Assembly: GCA_002471195.1 (NCBI GenBank) | Contig: DKPN01000032.1 | Span: forward strand, 1-64,000 | DNA length: 64,000 bases | Direction of reading: 5' to 3' | Source: Bacteroides sp. UBA7333 | GTDB taxonomy: Bacteria; Bacteroidota; Bacteroidia; Bacteroidales; Bacteroidaceae | Position numbers and translations under genes: made by a program | Notes under the pieces: model-generated | Told to the model about the DNA's origin: nothing | Databases searched by the model: none | What the model saw: the letters and a program-made list of their open reading frames with translations, nothing else | In this document: piece after piece, positions 26,350-34,604 of the stretch | Layout: each line of letters starts with the position of its first letter | Numbering within the stretch: position 1 is the stretch's first letter

Positions 26350-27246
26350 CTATTTTTTACTTGCGTCGAATAAACTCTTTTTTTCATCATTGGTTAAACT
26401 GCCATAACCCGATTTTTTTAACTTGTCGAGAATACGATCAATCTCCTCCGATTGTACTTTTTTCTTTGCATTGTAATCGTAATCCTTTTGGCGATCGTTG
26501 CCATAATGTACCTTCATCTTTGGCTTACGTTTATAGGTTCGCTTATCGAATATCGAAGCAATTGCATCTATCAATTTATTAATCCATTTGGTGATGTCGG
26601 TACCCTTTTTAAGGCTTGCTGCAAACCATAATCCCGCCAATGCGCCGCCTATATGAGCTATATGTCCACCTGCGTTATTTGAGGTAAGAAACAATATATC
26701 GGTCAGTACTACGATCAATGCCAAGTATTTTAATCTTATATTTCCAAACAACAATAATCTTACCTGATAGTTGGGCTCACGATATGCTGTAGCTACCACG
26801 ATAGCAAGTACCGATGCCGATGCTCCCACCATTGACGATGCATAAAGCATGGGTTCGAAATAGGGAAATATGTTGAAAGCAATCATATACAAGATACCTC
26901 CACAAAAGCCTCCCAATAGATATAATCCTCTTAAATGTTTTGCCGAAAATACATATAAAAACAACTGGCCGAACCAGAAGAGCCAAAGCATGTTAAATAA
27001 AATATGCAAGATGTCGGCATGCATAAACATATATGTAATAAGCGACCATGGTTGCAATAAGAAACGTTCTACCGAAGCCGGCAATGCTAATAGGCCGAAG
27101 ATGTCGGCTGCACTGCGGTTGAATAGCTGTAATATGATTGATATGAGATTGACAACAATGAATACGGCGATATTAGTAAATATCAATTGTATTACGATGT
27201 TGCCTTTTTTGAATTTATCTTTTAAATCAGTTATAATTTGTGCCAT
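26350..27246 (-). CDS. rhomboid family intramembrane serine protease, second of pair
   Basis: 298 residues. Six-helix rhomboid core (about 20-215) with the active Ser in VGASASV (Gly-x-Ser-Ala in place of Gly-x-Ser-Gly) and the partner His in GGHIAHIGGALAG. A basic cytoplasmic tail of about 75 residues follows. It cleaves membrane-spanning proteins if active. Its start overlaps the first rhomboid by 20 bp. Confidence 0.92.
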   Translation of the reverse strand: MAQIITDLKDKFKKGNIVIQLIFTNIAVFIVVNLISIILQLFNRSAADIFGLLALPASVERFLLQPWSLITYMFMHADILHILFNMLWLFWFGQLFLYVFSAKHLRGLYLLGGFCGGILYMIAFNIFPYFEPMLYASSMVGASASVLAIVVATAYREPNYQVRLLLFGNIRLKYLALIVVLTDILFLTSNNAGGHIAHIGGALAGLWFAASLKKGTDITKWINKLIDAIASIFDKRTYKRKPKMKVHYGNDRQKDYDYNAKKKVQSEEIDRILDKLKKSGYGSLTNDEKKSLFDASKK

Positions 27247-27910
27247 TTAAATTGCCTTTTTTCTTCCAATACATAATCAAAATGAATCCGAAAATCATAC
27301 CTCCTAAATGTGCAAAATGGGCCACATTGTCATTCGGGTTGTTCGAAAATCCGGAGTATAACTCTAATAACGCATAACCTATTACAAAATATTTGGCTTT
27401 GATAGGAAATGGGAATGGGAATATAAATAAAGGTGCGTTTGGAAATAACATACCGAATCCTAGAAGAATGGCGTATACTGCTCCCGATGCCCCCACCGTA
27501 TTCATCATATTAAGATATTCGGCCATTGGAATAGCACCGAACGATGTTTTTACTTGATCGTAATGTGACAAAACCGTCTGGTATTCGATAAATTGTACCC
27601 CTTCTTGTATTAAACCGGCACCAATACCACACGCCACATAGTAAAATAAAAATCGTCGCGGTCCCCATACCGTTTCGAGTGTTCTACCAAACATCCATAC
27701 GGCAAACATATTGAAAAATAGATGTCCCCACCCACCATGCATAAACATGTAGGTGATAAGTTGTGCAGGATTAAAATCGCTTGCTAAGAAAAAATGAAGT
27801 CCTAGATACTTTGTTAAGTCTATTCCATACGACTTCGCTACTATAGTTCCTAAGAATAACAGCACATTAATGATGATAATATTCTTAGTAACTTTTGGCA
27901 TTTGCATCAT
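27227..27910 (-). CDS. rhomboid family intramembrane serine protease, first of pair
   Basis: 227 residues, core rhomboid only: YMFMHGGWGHLFFNM in helix 2, VGASGAVYAILLGF with the canonical GASG serine motif in helix 4, and HFAHLGGMIFG with the His in helix 6. ATG choices at 27910 and 27901 differ by three residues. It is the first gene of the four-gene minus operon; a TAATTTTG box lies at 27943-27950 on its strand, divergent from HU. Confidence 0.93.
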   Translation of the reverse strand: MMQMPKVTKNIIIINVLLFLGTIVAKSYGIDLTKYLGLHFFLASDFNPAQLITYMFMHGGWGHLFFNMFAVWMFGRTLETVWGPRRFLFYYVACGIGAGLIQEGVQFIEYQTVLSHYDQVKTSFGAIPMAEYLNMMNTVGASGAVYAILLGFGMLFPNAPLFIFPFPFPIKAKYFVIGYALLELYSGFSNNPNDNVAHFAHLGGMIFGFILIMYWKKKGNLNGTNYN

Positions 27911-28031
27911 ATCGTTATTGTAAAATTGTCAATTAATGAATGCAAAATTAAGAATTTAATCGGTTTTAGAATAAAAAACGCTATAGATTACTTCTTTTTC
28001 AACAAATTGCAATGTTTTTTTTTAGTTTTTA

Positions 28032-28062
28032 TTTGAAATATTATTTCGATAATCTATATTTG
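28032..28062 (+). promoter_or_regulatory. HU promoter, full Bacteroidota consensus
   Basis: TTTG at 28032-28035 and TATATTTG at 28055-28062, spacer 19 bp: an exact match to the -33/-7 pattern. The leader to the HU start is about 50 nt. Confidence 0.85.
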
Positions 28063-28118
28063 TGAGAAATAATTATCTATCTCATTTCTAAACAAATAAT
28101 TTTTTAAATTAAAACACT

Positions 28119-28391
28119 ATGAATAAGGCTGAACTTATTAATGCTATTGCAGCAGAATCTGGTTTAAGCAAAACAGATTCTAAAAAAGCTCTTGAGGCTT
28201 TTGTATCTTGCGTATCTAACGCTTTAAAGGATGGCGACAAAGTTGCTCTGGTTGGTTTTGGAACTTTTCAAGTAAGCGAACGTGCCGAAAGAACGGGTAT
28301 TAATCCATCTACTAAACAAACAATCACTATTCCTGCAAAAAAAGTGGCTAAGTTCAAAGCCGGTGCAGAGCTTTCTGCTGCTGTTGAATAA
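28119..28391 (+). CDS. HU-family nucleoid DNA-binding protein
   Basis: 90 residues, the standard HU length. Signature features are MNKAELINAIAAESGLSKTD, DKVALVGFGTFQV and the arm region ERAERTGINPSTKQTI with the intercalating Pro. It binds and bends DNA as a dimer. It has a consensus promoter and its own terminator, so it should be strongly expressed alone. Confidence 0.97.
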   Translation: MNKAELINAIAAESGLSKTDSKKALEAFVSCVSNALKDGDKVALVGFGTFQVSERAERTGINPSTKQTITIPAKKVAKFKAGAELSAAVE

Positions 28392-28424
28392 TACGCATCT
28401 ACTTAAAAACAAAGAAAATACACG

Positions 28425-28452
28425 AGGAGACGTTTATACGTCTCCTTTTTTT
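28425..28452 (+). terminator. HU terminator
   Basis: AGGAGACGT/ACGTCTCCT with 4-nt loop, then seven T. The argS -7 box begins 2 bp after the T run. Confidence 0.9.
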
Positions 28453-28453
28453 G

Positions 28454-28461
28454 TATCTTTG
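28454..28461 (+). promoter_or_regulatory. argS promoter -7 box
   Basis: TATCTTTG, 24 bp before the argS ATG. Its upstream half overlaps the HU terminator hairpin. Confidence 0.6.
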
Positions 28462-28484
28462 CAAACTCGAAATAAGATTTGGAT

Positions 28485-30278
28485 ATGAATATAGAAAATA
28501 AACTAGTTGAGTCGGTAATTGCCGGATTGCAAGCTCTTTACGGACAAGACGTTCCTGCAACACAAGTGCAGTTGCAGAAGACAAAAAAAGAATTTGAAGG
28601 ACATCTTACATTGGTAGTGTTTCCTTTCTTGCGTATGTCTAAGAAAGGACCTGAGCAAACTGCCGAAGAGATTGGCGCATATTTGGTGGCTAATGAGCCG
28701 GCAATTGTTGGTTATAATGTTATTAAAGGCTTTCTGAATTTGACGATAGCTTCGGCTGCTTGGATTCAATTGCTTAACCATATTAATGCCGATCAACAAT
28801 ACGGTATTGTTGATGCCGATGACAACTCTCCTTTGGTTATGATTGAGTATTCATCGCCCAATACCAATAAACCACTTCACTTGGGCCATGTGCGCAACAA
28901 TCTTTTGGGTAATGCGTTGGCTAACATCGTAAAAGCCAATGGTAATAAGGTGGTAAAAACAAATATTGTAAACGACCGCGGTATCCATATCTGCAAGTCA
29001 ATGTTGGCTTGGAAATTATATGGAAATGGCGAAACACCACAATCATCGGGCAAGAAAGGCGACCACTTGGTAGGCGACTATTATGTAGCTTTTGATAAAC
29101 ATTACAAAGCCGAATTGGCTGAGTTGATGGAAAAAGGCATGACAAAAGAAGAGGCCGAAGCTGCATCAACATTGATGGCTCAAGCGCGCGAAATGCTTTT
29201 GAAATGGGAACAAGGCGATCTTGAAGTACGTGCCTTGTGGGAAATGATGAACGGATGGGTATACGAAGGGTTTGATAAAACCTACCAAAAAATGGGAGTT
29301 AGCTTCGATAAGATCTATTACGAATCGGATACTTACACGGTAGGTCGTGATAAAGTATTGGAAGGCTTGGATAAAGGTATTTGTTATAAAAAAGAAGATG
29401 GCTCTGTGTGGGCTGATCTTACTGCCGAAGGCTTAGATCACAAACTACTGCTTCGTGGCGATGGAACATCGGTTTATATGACACAAGATATCGGTACTGC
29501 AAAACTTCGTTTCGACGATTATGCTATCGATAAAATGATATATGTAGTAGGTAATGAGCAAAACTACCACTTTCAAGTATTGTCTATCCTTTTAGATAAA
29601 TTAGGTTTCTCATGGGGTAAAGATTTGGTACACTTCTCTTACGGTATGGTAGAGTTGCCCGAAGGCAAAATGAAATCGCGCGAAGGAACCGTGGTGGATG
29701 CCGACGATTTGATGGAAGAGATGATCTCGACTGCTAAAGAAACATCACAAGAGTTGGGTAAACTCGATGGTTTAACGCAAGAAGAGGCCGATAATATTGC
29801 TCGTATCGTAGGTTTGGGTGCTTTGAAGTATTTCATATTAAAGGTAGATGCTCGCAAAAACATGACTTTCAACCCTAAAGAATCTATCGATTTTAACGGT
29901 AACACCGGTCCGTTTATTCAATATACTTACGCACGTATCCAGTCGGTATTGCGCAAAGCTGCCGATAGTGGTATCGCAATTCCTGCACAACTGCCAACAG
30001 ATATTACATTGAGCGAAAAAGAAGAAGGCTTAATTCAAATGGTAGCCGATTTTGCCGAAGTGGTAAAACAAGCTGGAACCGATTATAGCCCATCTATTAT
30101 TGCTAACTATATTTATGACTTGGTAAAAGAGTACAACCAATTTTATCATGATTTTAACATCTTGCGCGAAGAAAATGAAGGCTTGAAACAATTCCGCCTT
30201 GCACTATCTGAAAACGTTGCTAAAGTAATTCGTTTGGGTATGTCATTACTGGGTATGGAGGTTCCAAATCGTATGTAA
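28485..30278 (+). CDS. argS: arginine--tRNA ligase
   Basis: 597 residues from the ATG at 28485 (an in-frame TTG lies 6 bp upstream). Class I synthetase: N-terminal tRNA-binding domain (about 1-115), HIGH-like HLGHVRNN in SSPNTNKPLHLGHVRNN, the KMSKS-like EGKMKSREGT, and the alpha-helical anticodon-binding domain (about 470-597, PFIQYTYARIQSVLRKA). It charges tRNA-Arg. Own promoter and terminator. Confidence 0.98.
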   Translation: MNIENKLVESVIAGLQALYGQDVPATQVQLQKTKKEFEGHLTLVVFPFLRMSKKGPEQTAEEIGAYLVANEPAIVGYNVIKGFLNLTIASAAWIQLLNHINADQQYGIVDADDNSPLVMIEYSSPNTNKPLHLGHVRNNLLGNALANIVKANGNKVVKTNIVNDRGIHICKSMLAWKLYGNGETPQSSGKKGDHLVGDYYVAFDKHYKAELAELMEKGMTKEEAEAASTLMAQAREMLLKWEQGDLEVRALWEMMNGWVYEGFDKTYQKMGVSFDKIYYESDTYTVGRDKVLEGLDKGICYKKEDGSVWADLTAEGLDHKLLLRGDGTSVYMTQDIGTAKLRFDDYAIDKMIYVVGNEQNYHFQVLSILLDKLGFSWGKDLVHFSYGMVELPEGKMKSREGTVVDADDLMEEMISTAKETSQELGKLDGLTQEEADNIARIVGLGALKYFILKVDARKNMTFNPKESIDFNGNTGPFIQYTYARIQSVLRKAADSGIAIPAQLPTDITLSEKEEGLIQMVADFAEVVKQAGTDYSPSIIANYIYDLVKEYNQFYHDFNILREENEGLKQFRLALSENVAKVIRLGMSLLGMEVPNRM

Positions 30279-30303
30279 TTGTAACTATCTATATAAGATA
30301 TAA

Positions 30304-30350
30304 AACATAAGGCTTCCCTCTCGAAAGAAAGGGAAGCCTTATGTTTTTGT
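30304..30350. terminator. bidirectional terminator between argS and topA
   Basis: AACATAAGGCTTCCCT/AGGGAAGCCTTATGTT, perfect 16-bp stem with 10-nt loop, followed by T run on plus. Confidence 0.92.
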
Positions 30351-30367
30351 ATTATCTCAATCGATAA

Positions 30368-32716
30368 TTATTTCTTTTTAGCCGGAGCTTTACGCTTTTT
30401 AGGAGCCGATTCAGCTTTCTCTTGTTGTAGCTTGATAATGTTGAAGCAAGTTTCAAGATTCAAGTCTTGTGGCACTACATTTTGAGGAATTTTGTAATTC
30501 TTCTTTTGATAGCTGATGTATGGGCCATAACGACCATTCATGATAAACATTTCAGGATCTTCGGCAAACTCTTTGATAAACTTCTGCTTCTCGGCTTCGC
30601 GCTTTTCTAATATTAATGCAATGGCCTCGTCCAAAGTAATCTCCATAGGGTCGACACCTTTCGGCATTGAGTAATATTTATCTTCATGACGCACGTAAGG
30701 TCCAAAACGGCCGGCACCAATCGTAACCACATTATCTTCGAAATCGCCCAACGTACGAGGTAGTTTAAAGAGTTCTAATGCTTGCTCGAGGGTGATGGTT
30801 TCCATTGAAAGCTCTTTGTTGAGGCGTGCAAAACGAGGTTTTTCTTCTGCATCTGCGTCACCGATTTGAACCATAGGGCCAAAACGTCCAATTTTTACCG
30901 ATACGGTTTCGCCCGTTTTAGGGTGTTGTCCTAGTATACGTTCGCCCACCTTGCGCTCGCTTTTGAGTGCTAGTGTAGCTTCTACAGCCGGATGAAATTG
31001 TGTATAGAATTTCTGCATGATGGTGTTCCATTGGATATCGCCATCGGCAATTTCATCGAACTCCTTCTCAATGTTAGCAGTAAAATTGTAATTCAAAATG
31101 TGAGGGAAGTACTCGGTCAAGAAATCGTTTACCACAATACCGGTATCGGTAGGCAACAATTTCGATTTCTCAGCACCTACTATCTCTGTTTGTACATTGT
31201 GCGATACTTTTCCATCTCTCAAGGTAAGAACATTGTAGGGGCGTTCTTCACCGGTTTTTTCGCCTTTCACCACATATTCGCGTTGCTGAATGGTAGAGAT
31301 GGTAGGAGCGTATGTTGATGGACGACCAATACCTAGCTCTTCTAGCTTGCGTACCAAACTAGCTTCGGTATAGCGCGGCGGACGCTGTGTAAAACGTTCG
31401 GTAGCTGTGATGCCTTTAGTCTCTAATTGCTGGCCTTTTGATAAAGGAGGCAATAGGCGGCTTTCGTCTTCTTGTTCGCTATCTTCATCATACGATTCTT
31501 TGTAGATGCGAAGAAAACCGTCGAAAGTAATCACTTCTCCCACCGCAGTAAAGTAATCGCCGTTGTTGCTGATTGCAATGGTTGCTGTGGTTTTTTCTAA
31601 TTCGGCATCGGCCATTTGCGAAGCAATAGTACGTTTCCAAATTAAGTCGTAAAGACGCTTTTCTTGTGCACCCGCACTTACGGTTTCGTTTTCAATATAA
31701 GTAGGGCGGATGGCCTCATGTGCCTCTTGTGCACCTTTTGTTTTTGTAGTGAAATGTCTTACCTGTACATACTTTTCGCCCATCATGCCGGTAATAGTTT
31801 TTTTACAATCGGCAATGGCATATTCAGAAAGATTTACCGAGTCGGTACGCATGTATGTGATCAAACCGGCTTCGTATAGCTTTTGAGCCAACATCATGGT
31901 TTGTGCCACCGTAAAGCCGAGTTTGCGAGCAGCTTCTTGCTGTAAAGTAGAAGTTGTAAAGGGTGCTGCCGGACTTTTTTTGGTAGGTTTTACCGCAATA
32001 TTATCAATAGTATAGGCTGCATTTTTGCAACTTTCAAGAAACTGTTGTGCCTCTTCTTTGGTTTTGATGCGGCGGTTAAGTTCCGCTTTCATCTCAACCG
32101 GCTTTCCGTCTTTATCGGACACCAAGAAGATAGCAATTACACGATAGCTGGCTTCGCTTTCGAAGGCGTTGACTTCGCGTTCGCGTTCAACGATTAAGCG
32201 CACTGCCACCGATTGTACACGACCTGCCGACAAAGCCGGGCGAACTTTTTTCCACAATACAGGCGATAGTTCAAAACCTACAATGCGGTCGAGAACACGG
32301 CGAGCTTGTTGTGCATTCACCAAATTCATGTCAATCTCGCGAGGATTATCAATCGCCTTTAAGATGGCATTCTTTGTGATTTCATGAAAAACAATACGCT
32401 TGGTATGTTCGGGGTTCAAATTTAATACCTCGTAAAGATGCCAGGCAATAGCTTCTCCTTCGCGGTCCTCATCGGATGCGAGCCATATCATATCGGCTTT
32501 GCCAGCTTCTTGCTGTAAGTTTTTAACAACATCTTTCTTATCAGCAGGTATTTCGTATGTAGGTGCGAAGTCTTTGTCTATATCGATGCTAAAGGATTTC
32601 TTTTTTAAATCCCTGATATGGCCATAGCTTGATAACACTTTAAAATCCTTTCCTAAGAATTTTTCAATGGTTTTGGCTTTGGCTGGAGACTCAACGATTA
32701 CAAGGTTTTTTTGCAT
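30368..32716 (-). CDS. topA: DNA topoisomerase I (type IA)
   Basis: 782 residues. Toprim domain at 1-140 (ESPAKAKTIEKFLG; DEDREGEAIAWHLYE) and the active Tyr at about 288 in LITYMRTDSVNLS. It relaxes negatively supercoiled DNA. Instead of Cys4 zinc ribbons the C-terminus carries three glycine-rich repeats (KIGRFGPMVQIG, GAGRFGPYVRH, MNGRYGPYISY) and a basic tail (KKRKAPAKKK). A TACTTTTG box at 32793-32800 is the likely promoter. Confidence 0.97.
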   Translation of the reverse strand: MQKNLVIVESPAKAKTIEKFLGKDFKVLSSYGHIRDLKKKSFSIDIDKDFAPTYEIPADKKDVVKNLQQEAGKADMIWLASDEDREGEAIAWHLYEVLNLNPEHTKRIVFHEITKNAILKAIDNPREIDMNLVNAQQARRVLDRIVGFELSPVLWKKVRPALSAGRVQSVAVRLIVEREREVNAFESEASYRVIAIFLVSDKDGKPVEMKAELNRRIKTKEEAQQFLESCKNAAYTIDNIAVKPTKKSPAAPFTTSTLQQEAARKLGFTVAQTMMLAQKLYEAGLITYMRTDSVNLSEYAIADCKKTITGMMGEKYVQVRHFTTKTKGAQEAHEAIRPTYIENETVSAGAQEKRLYDLIWKRTIASQMADAELEKTTATIAISNNGDYFTAVGEVITFDGFLRIYKESYDEDSEQEDESRLLPPLSKGQQLETKGITATERFTQRPPRYTEASLVRKLEELGIGRPSTYAPTISTIQQREYVVKGEKTGEERPYNVLTLRDGKVSHNVQTEIVGAEKSKLLPTDTGIVVNDFLTEYFPHILNYNFTANIEKEFDEIADGDIQWNTIMQKFYTQFHPAVEATLALKSERKVGERILGQHPKTGETVSVKIGRFGPMVQIGDADAEEKPRFARLNKELSMETITLEQALELFKLPRTLGDFEDNVVTIGAGRFGPYVRHEDKYYSMPKGVDPMEITLDEAIALILEKREAEKQKFIKEFAEDPEMFIMNGRYGPYISYQKKNYKIPQNVVPQDLNLETCFNIIKLQQEKAESAPKKRKAPAKKK

Positions 32717-32792
32717 AATCTGTAGTTATAAGTCTGCCAAGAAAGAGCTTATTGCAGTAATGAAACTCTTTTGCAAACATGTTATTTGGGCG

Positions 32793-32800
32793 CAAAAGTA
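32793..32800 (-). promoter_or_regulatory. topA promoter -7 box
   Basis: TACTTTTG on the minus strand, 77 bp before the topA start. Confidence 0.5.
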
Positions 32801-32860
32801 GAAAAAAAACGTAATTTGCACCTTATTATATAACAAAATATATAAATTATTTTACATAAT

Positions 32861-32908
32861 AAAACGAATAGAGATAGATTTCTGTTCGAATCTATCCCTA
32901 TTCGTTTT
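32861..32908 (-). terminator. terminator of the TPR/barrel unit
   Basis: ACGAATAG-A-GATAGATT/AATCTATC-C-CTATTCGT with an 8-nt loop and TTTT on both sides, 24 bp past the barrel gene stop. Confidence 0.85.
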
Positions 32909-32931
32909 TGTATGATTCTGCTATTCTATTT

Positions 32932-34593
32932 CTAAAACTTATAGCTTAGCCCCACAAGAAAATTGAATTTTTCGGTGGGGTAGTTAAAGTACCAATCGTA
33001 TTTTTGATTCAGTAAATTGTTGATGCGCGTATATGCCGAAAGCCCTTTGTAAAACTCGTAACTCGCGCCCAAGTATAAGTTGTTTACGGCATTTACTTTA
33101 AAATGATCGACACCTACTTTAGGGCGGCGTATGTATTGATAACCTACGTTAATCAATAGATGGTCGATCGGACTGAAATCTGCATTAAAATTCATTTCAA
33201 ACTTAGGTTTCATTAATAATGCCCAATCGTTGATGTCGGCATTCCAATGACGATAGGTGGCTGCTGCCGATAGATTGACATACTGCTTGTACGAATAGGT
33301 GATGTTAGCACCCACGTAAGCATTGCTCATATTTTCGGTCGCGTAAATAATAGGCAATCGGCTGCTTGCTTCAATATTGGCCGGAGTCAAGTCGGCTGCA
33401 TTATCACAATATAGCTCATCTTTCAAATCTTGGTAACCTCCGTAAATGTGAAACCACAACCCAACTTGTGTGCCAATACGTGCACCAATCGAAGCGTTGA
33501 TTTGCTCGTAGGTATTGGCCTCTTGTTGAAGAAGGAGTCCGTATGGGTTGTAAACCTCAAGACGGCGGAAGTCATTCAAAAGGCGTCCACCGGTAGCTTT
33601 AATATAGGTCACACATTTGTCTGTAATTACATATTCGGCCGTAATATTGGGAGATACCCTAAATGCTTTACCGTAGCCGGCTGCTATATCGATATTGGCA
33701 CCGATATTAACTCTCCAATAATCATTATCTATTTTATAGTAAGGATTAAAATCGATAGTGGTATAATCGTGCAAACCGGCACCGCTATAAAGCATATTAT
33801 TCATAGCGATGGCTACTCCTACCGATTGCCCTTCACTGATTTGCCCCCATGCATTGGCGCGAGTTTTAATGCGATATTCGTCCATGGCGCCATTATTGAA
33901 TAGGTTCATTTTTCGCTGATATATCATGAAGTTGGTTTCTGCGTCAAATTGCAAAGGCAGATCTTCGCTAGTCGATTTTGCAGCTAAACGTACATCTCCT
34001 GAAGTGAATTTTTGAAGATGGCTCCATTCATTGGGAATAAAGTTAAAGTTGCTTAGACCAAACTGTCCGCCAATATTCATTACAACCCGATCGAATTGAT
34101 GTGCATATTGGATGGAGGCACGTGTGCGATAATAGTGCGATTTCCATTTTTCGGTGTCAAGTCCGGGCACCTCTAATTTTCCTTTTCTCCCTTCGATGTT
34201 AAAGAAAAAATCGATTTTGTCTTTGGGAGATAAAATAAGAAGGTAGTTGGCCAACGCATCCACGTTGCCATAATTGCCGGCACCCACACGCACATAGCCT
34301 TTTTTAGGGTTGCTGGGCTTTTCGATTCCAATAAATGGCTGCATGGTAGAGGTAGGAATTGCGATTGAAGGCATGGCACTAATGGCATATTCTACCTGTT
34401 TTTTTACAACCACCGGTGCTTCAACCGCCGGCATTGTGTTTATTTTCACAGCATCATTGATGGTGGGTGTATATTCATTCTCTATCACCATTACACGGTT
34501 AAGAGTAGTATCATTGGGCTGTGTTTGAGCAACAGCAGATGTTGTGCCTATGCTCATGATTAGCGAAGTTGCTATATATAAATATCGATTCAT
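32932..34593 (-). CDS. outer-membrane beta-barrel protein, TonB-receptor-like
   Basis: 553 residues. Signal peptide (about 1-22, ending SAVAQ), then a short conserved-looking segment (MVIENEYTPTINDAVKINTM) and a series of amphipathic strands running to a C-terminal phenylalanine (FLVGLSYKF), the mark of outer-membrane barrels. No plug or carboxypeptidase-like domain is seen, so it is not a full TonB-dependent transporter. It starts 11 bp behind a 1003-residue TPR protein and is surely its partner. Exact role unknown. Confidence 0.82.
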   Translation of the reverse strand: MNRYLYIATSLIMSIGTTSAVAQTQPNDTTLNRVMVIENEYTPTINDAVKINTMPAVEAPVVVKKQVEYAISAMPSIAIPTSTMQPFIGIEKPSNPKKGYVRVGAGNYGNVDALANYLLILSPKDKIDFFFNIEGRKGKLEVPGLDTEKWKSHYYRTRASIQYAHQFDRVVMNIGGQFGLSNFNFIPNEWSHLQKFTSGDVRLAAKSTSEDLPLQFDAETNFMIYQRKMNLFNNGAMDEYRIKTRANAWGQISEGQSVGVAIAMNNMLYSGAGLHDYTTIDFNPYYKIDNDYWRVNIGANIDIAAGYGKAFRVSPNITAEYVITDKCVTYIKATGGRLLNDFRRLEVYNPYGLLLQQEANTYEQINASIGARIGTQVGLWFHIYGGYQDLKDELYCDNAADLTPANIEASSRLPIIYATENMSNAYVGANITYSYKQYVNLSAAATYRHWNADINDWALLMKPKFEMNFNADFSPIDHLLINVGYQYIRRPKVGVDHFKVNAVNNLYLGASYEFYKGLSAYTRINNLLNQKYDWYFNYPTEKFNFLVGLSYKF

Positions 34594-34604
34594 TGTCTCT
34601 TGTT

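Noticed and set aside
33430..33903. 157-residue plus-strand ORF inside the barrel protein gene
   Set aside because: Shadow frame; the minus-strand gene has signal peptide, barrel strands and an operon partner.
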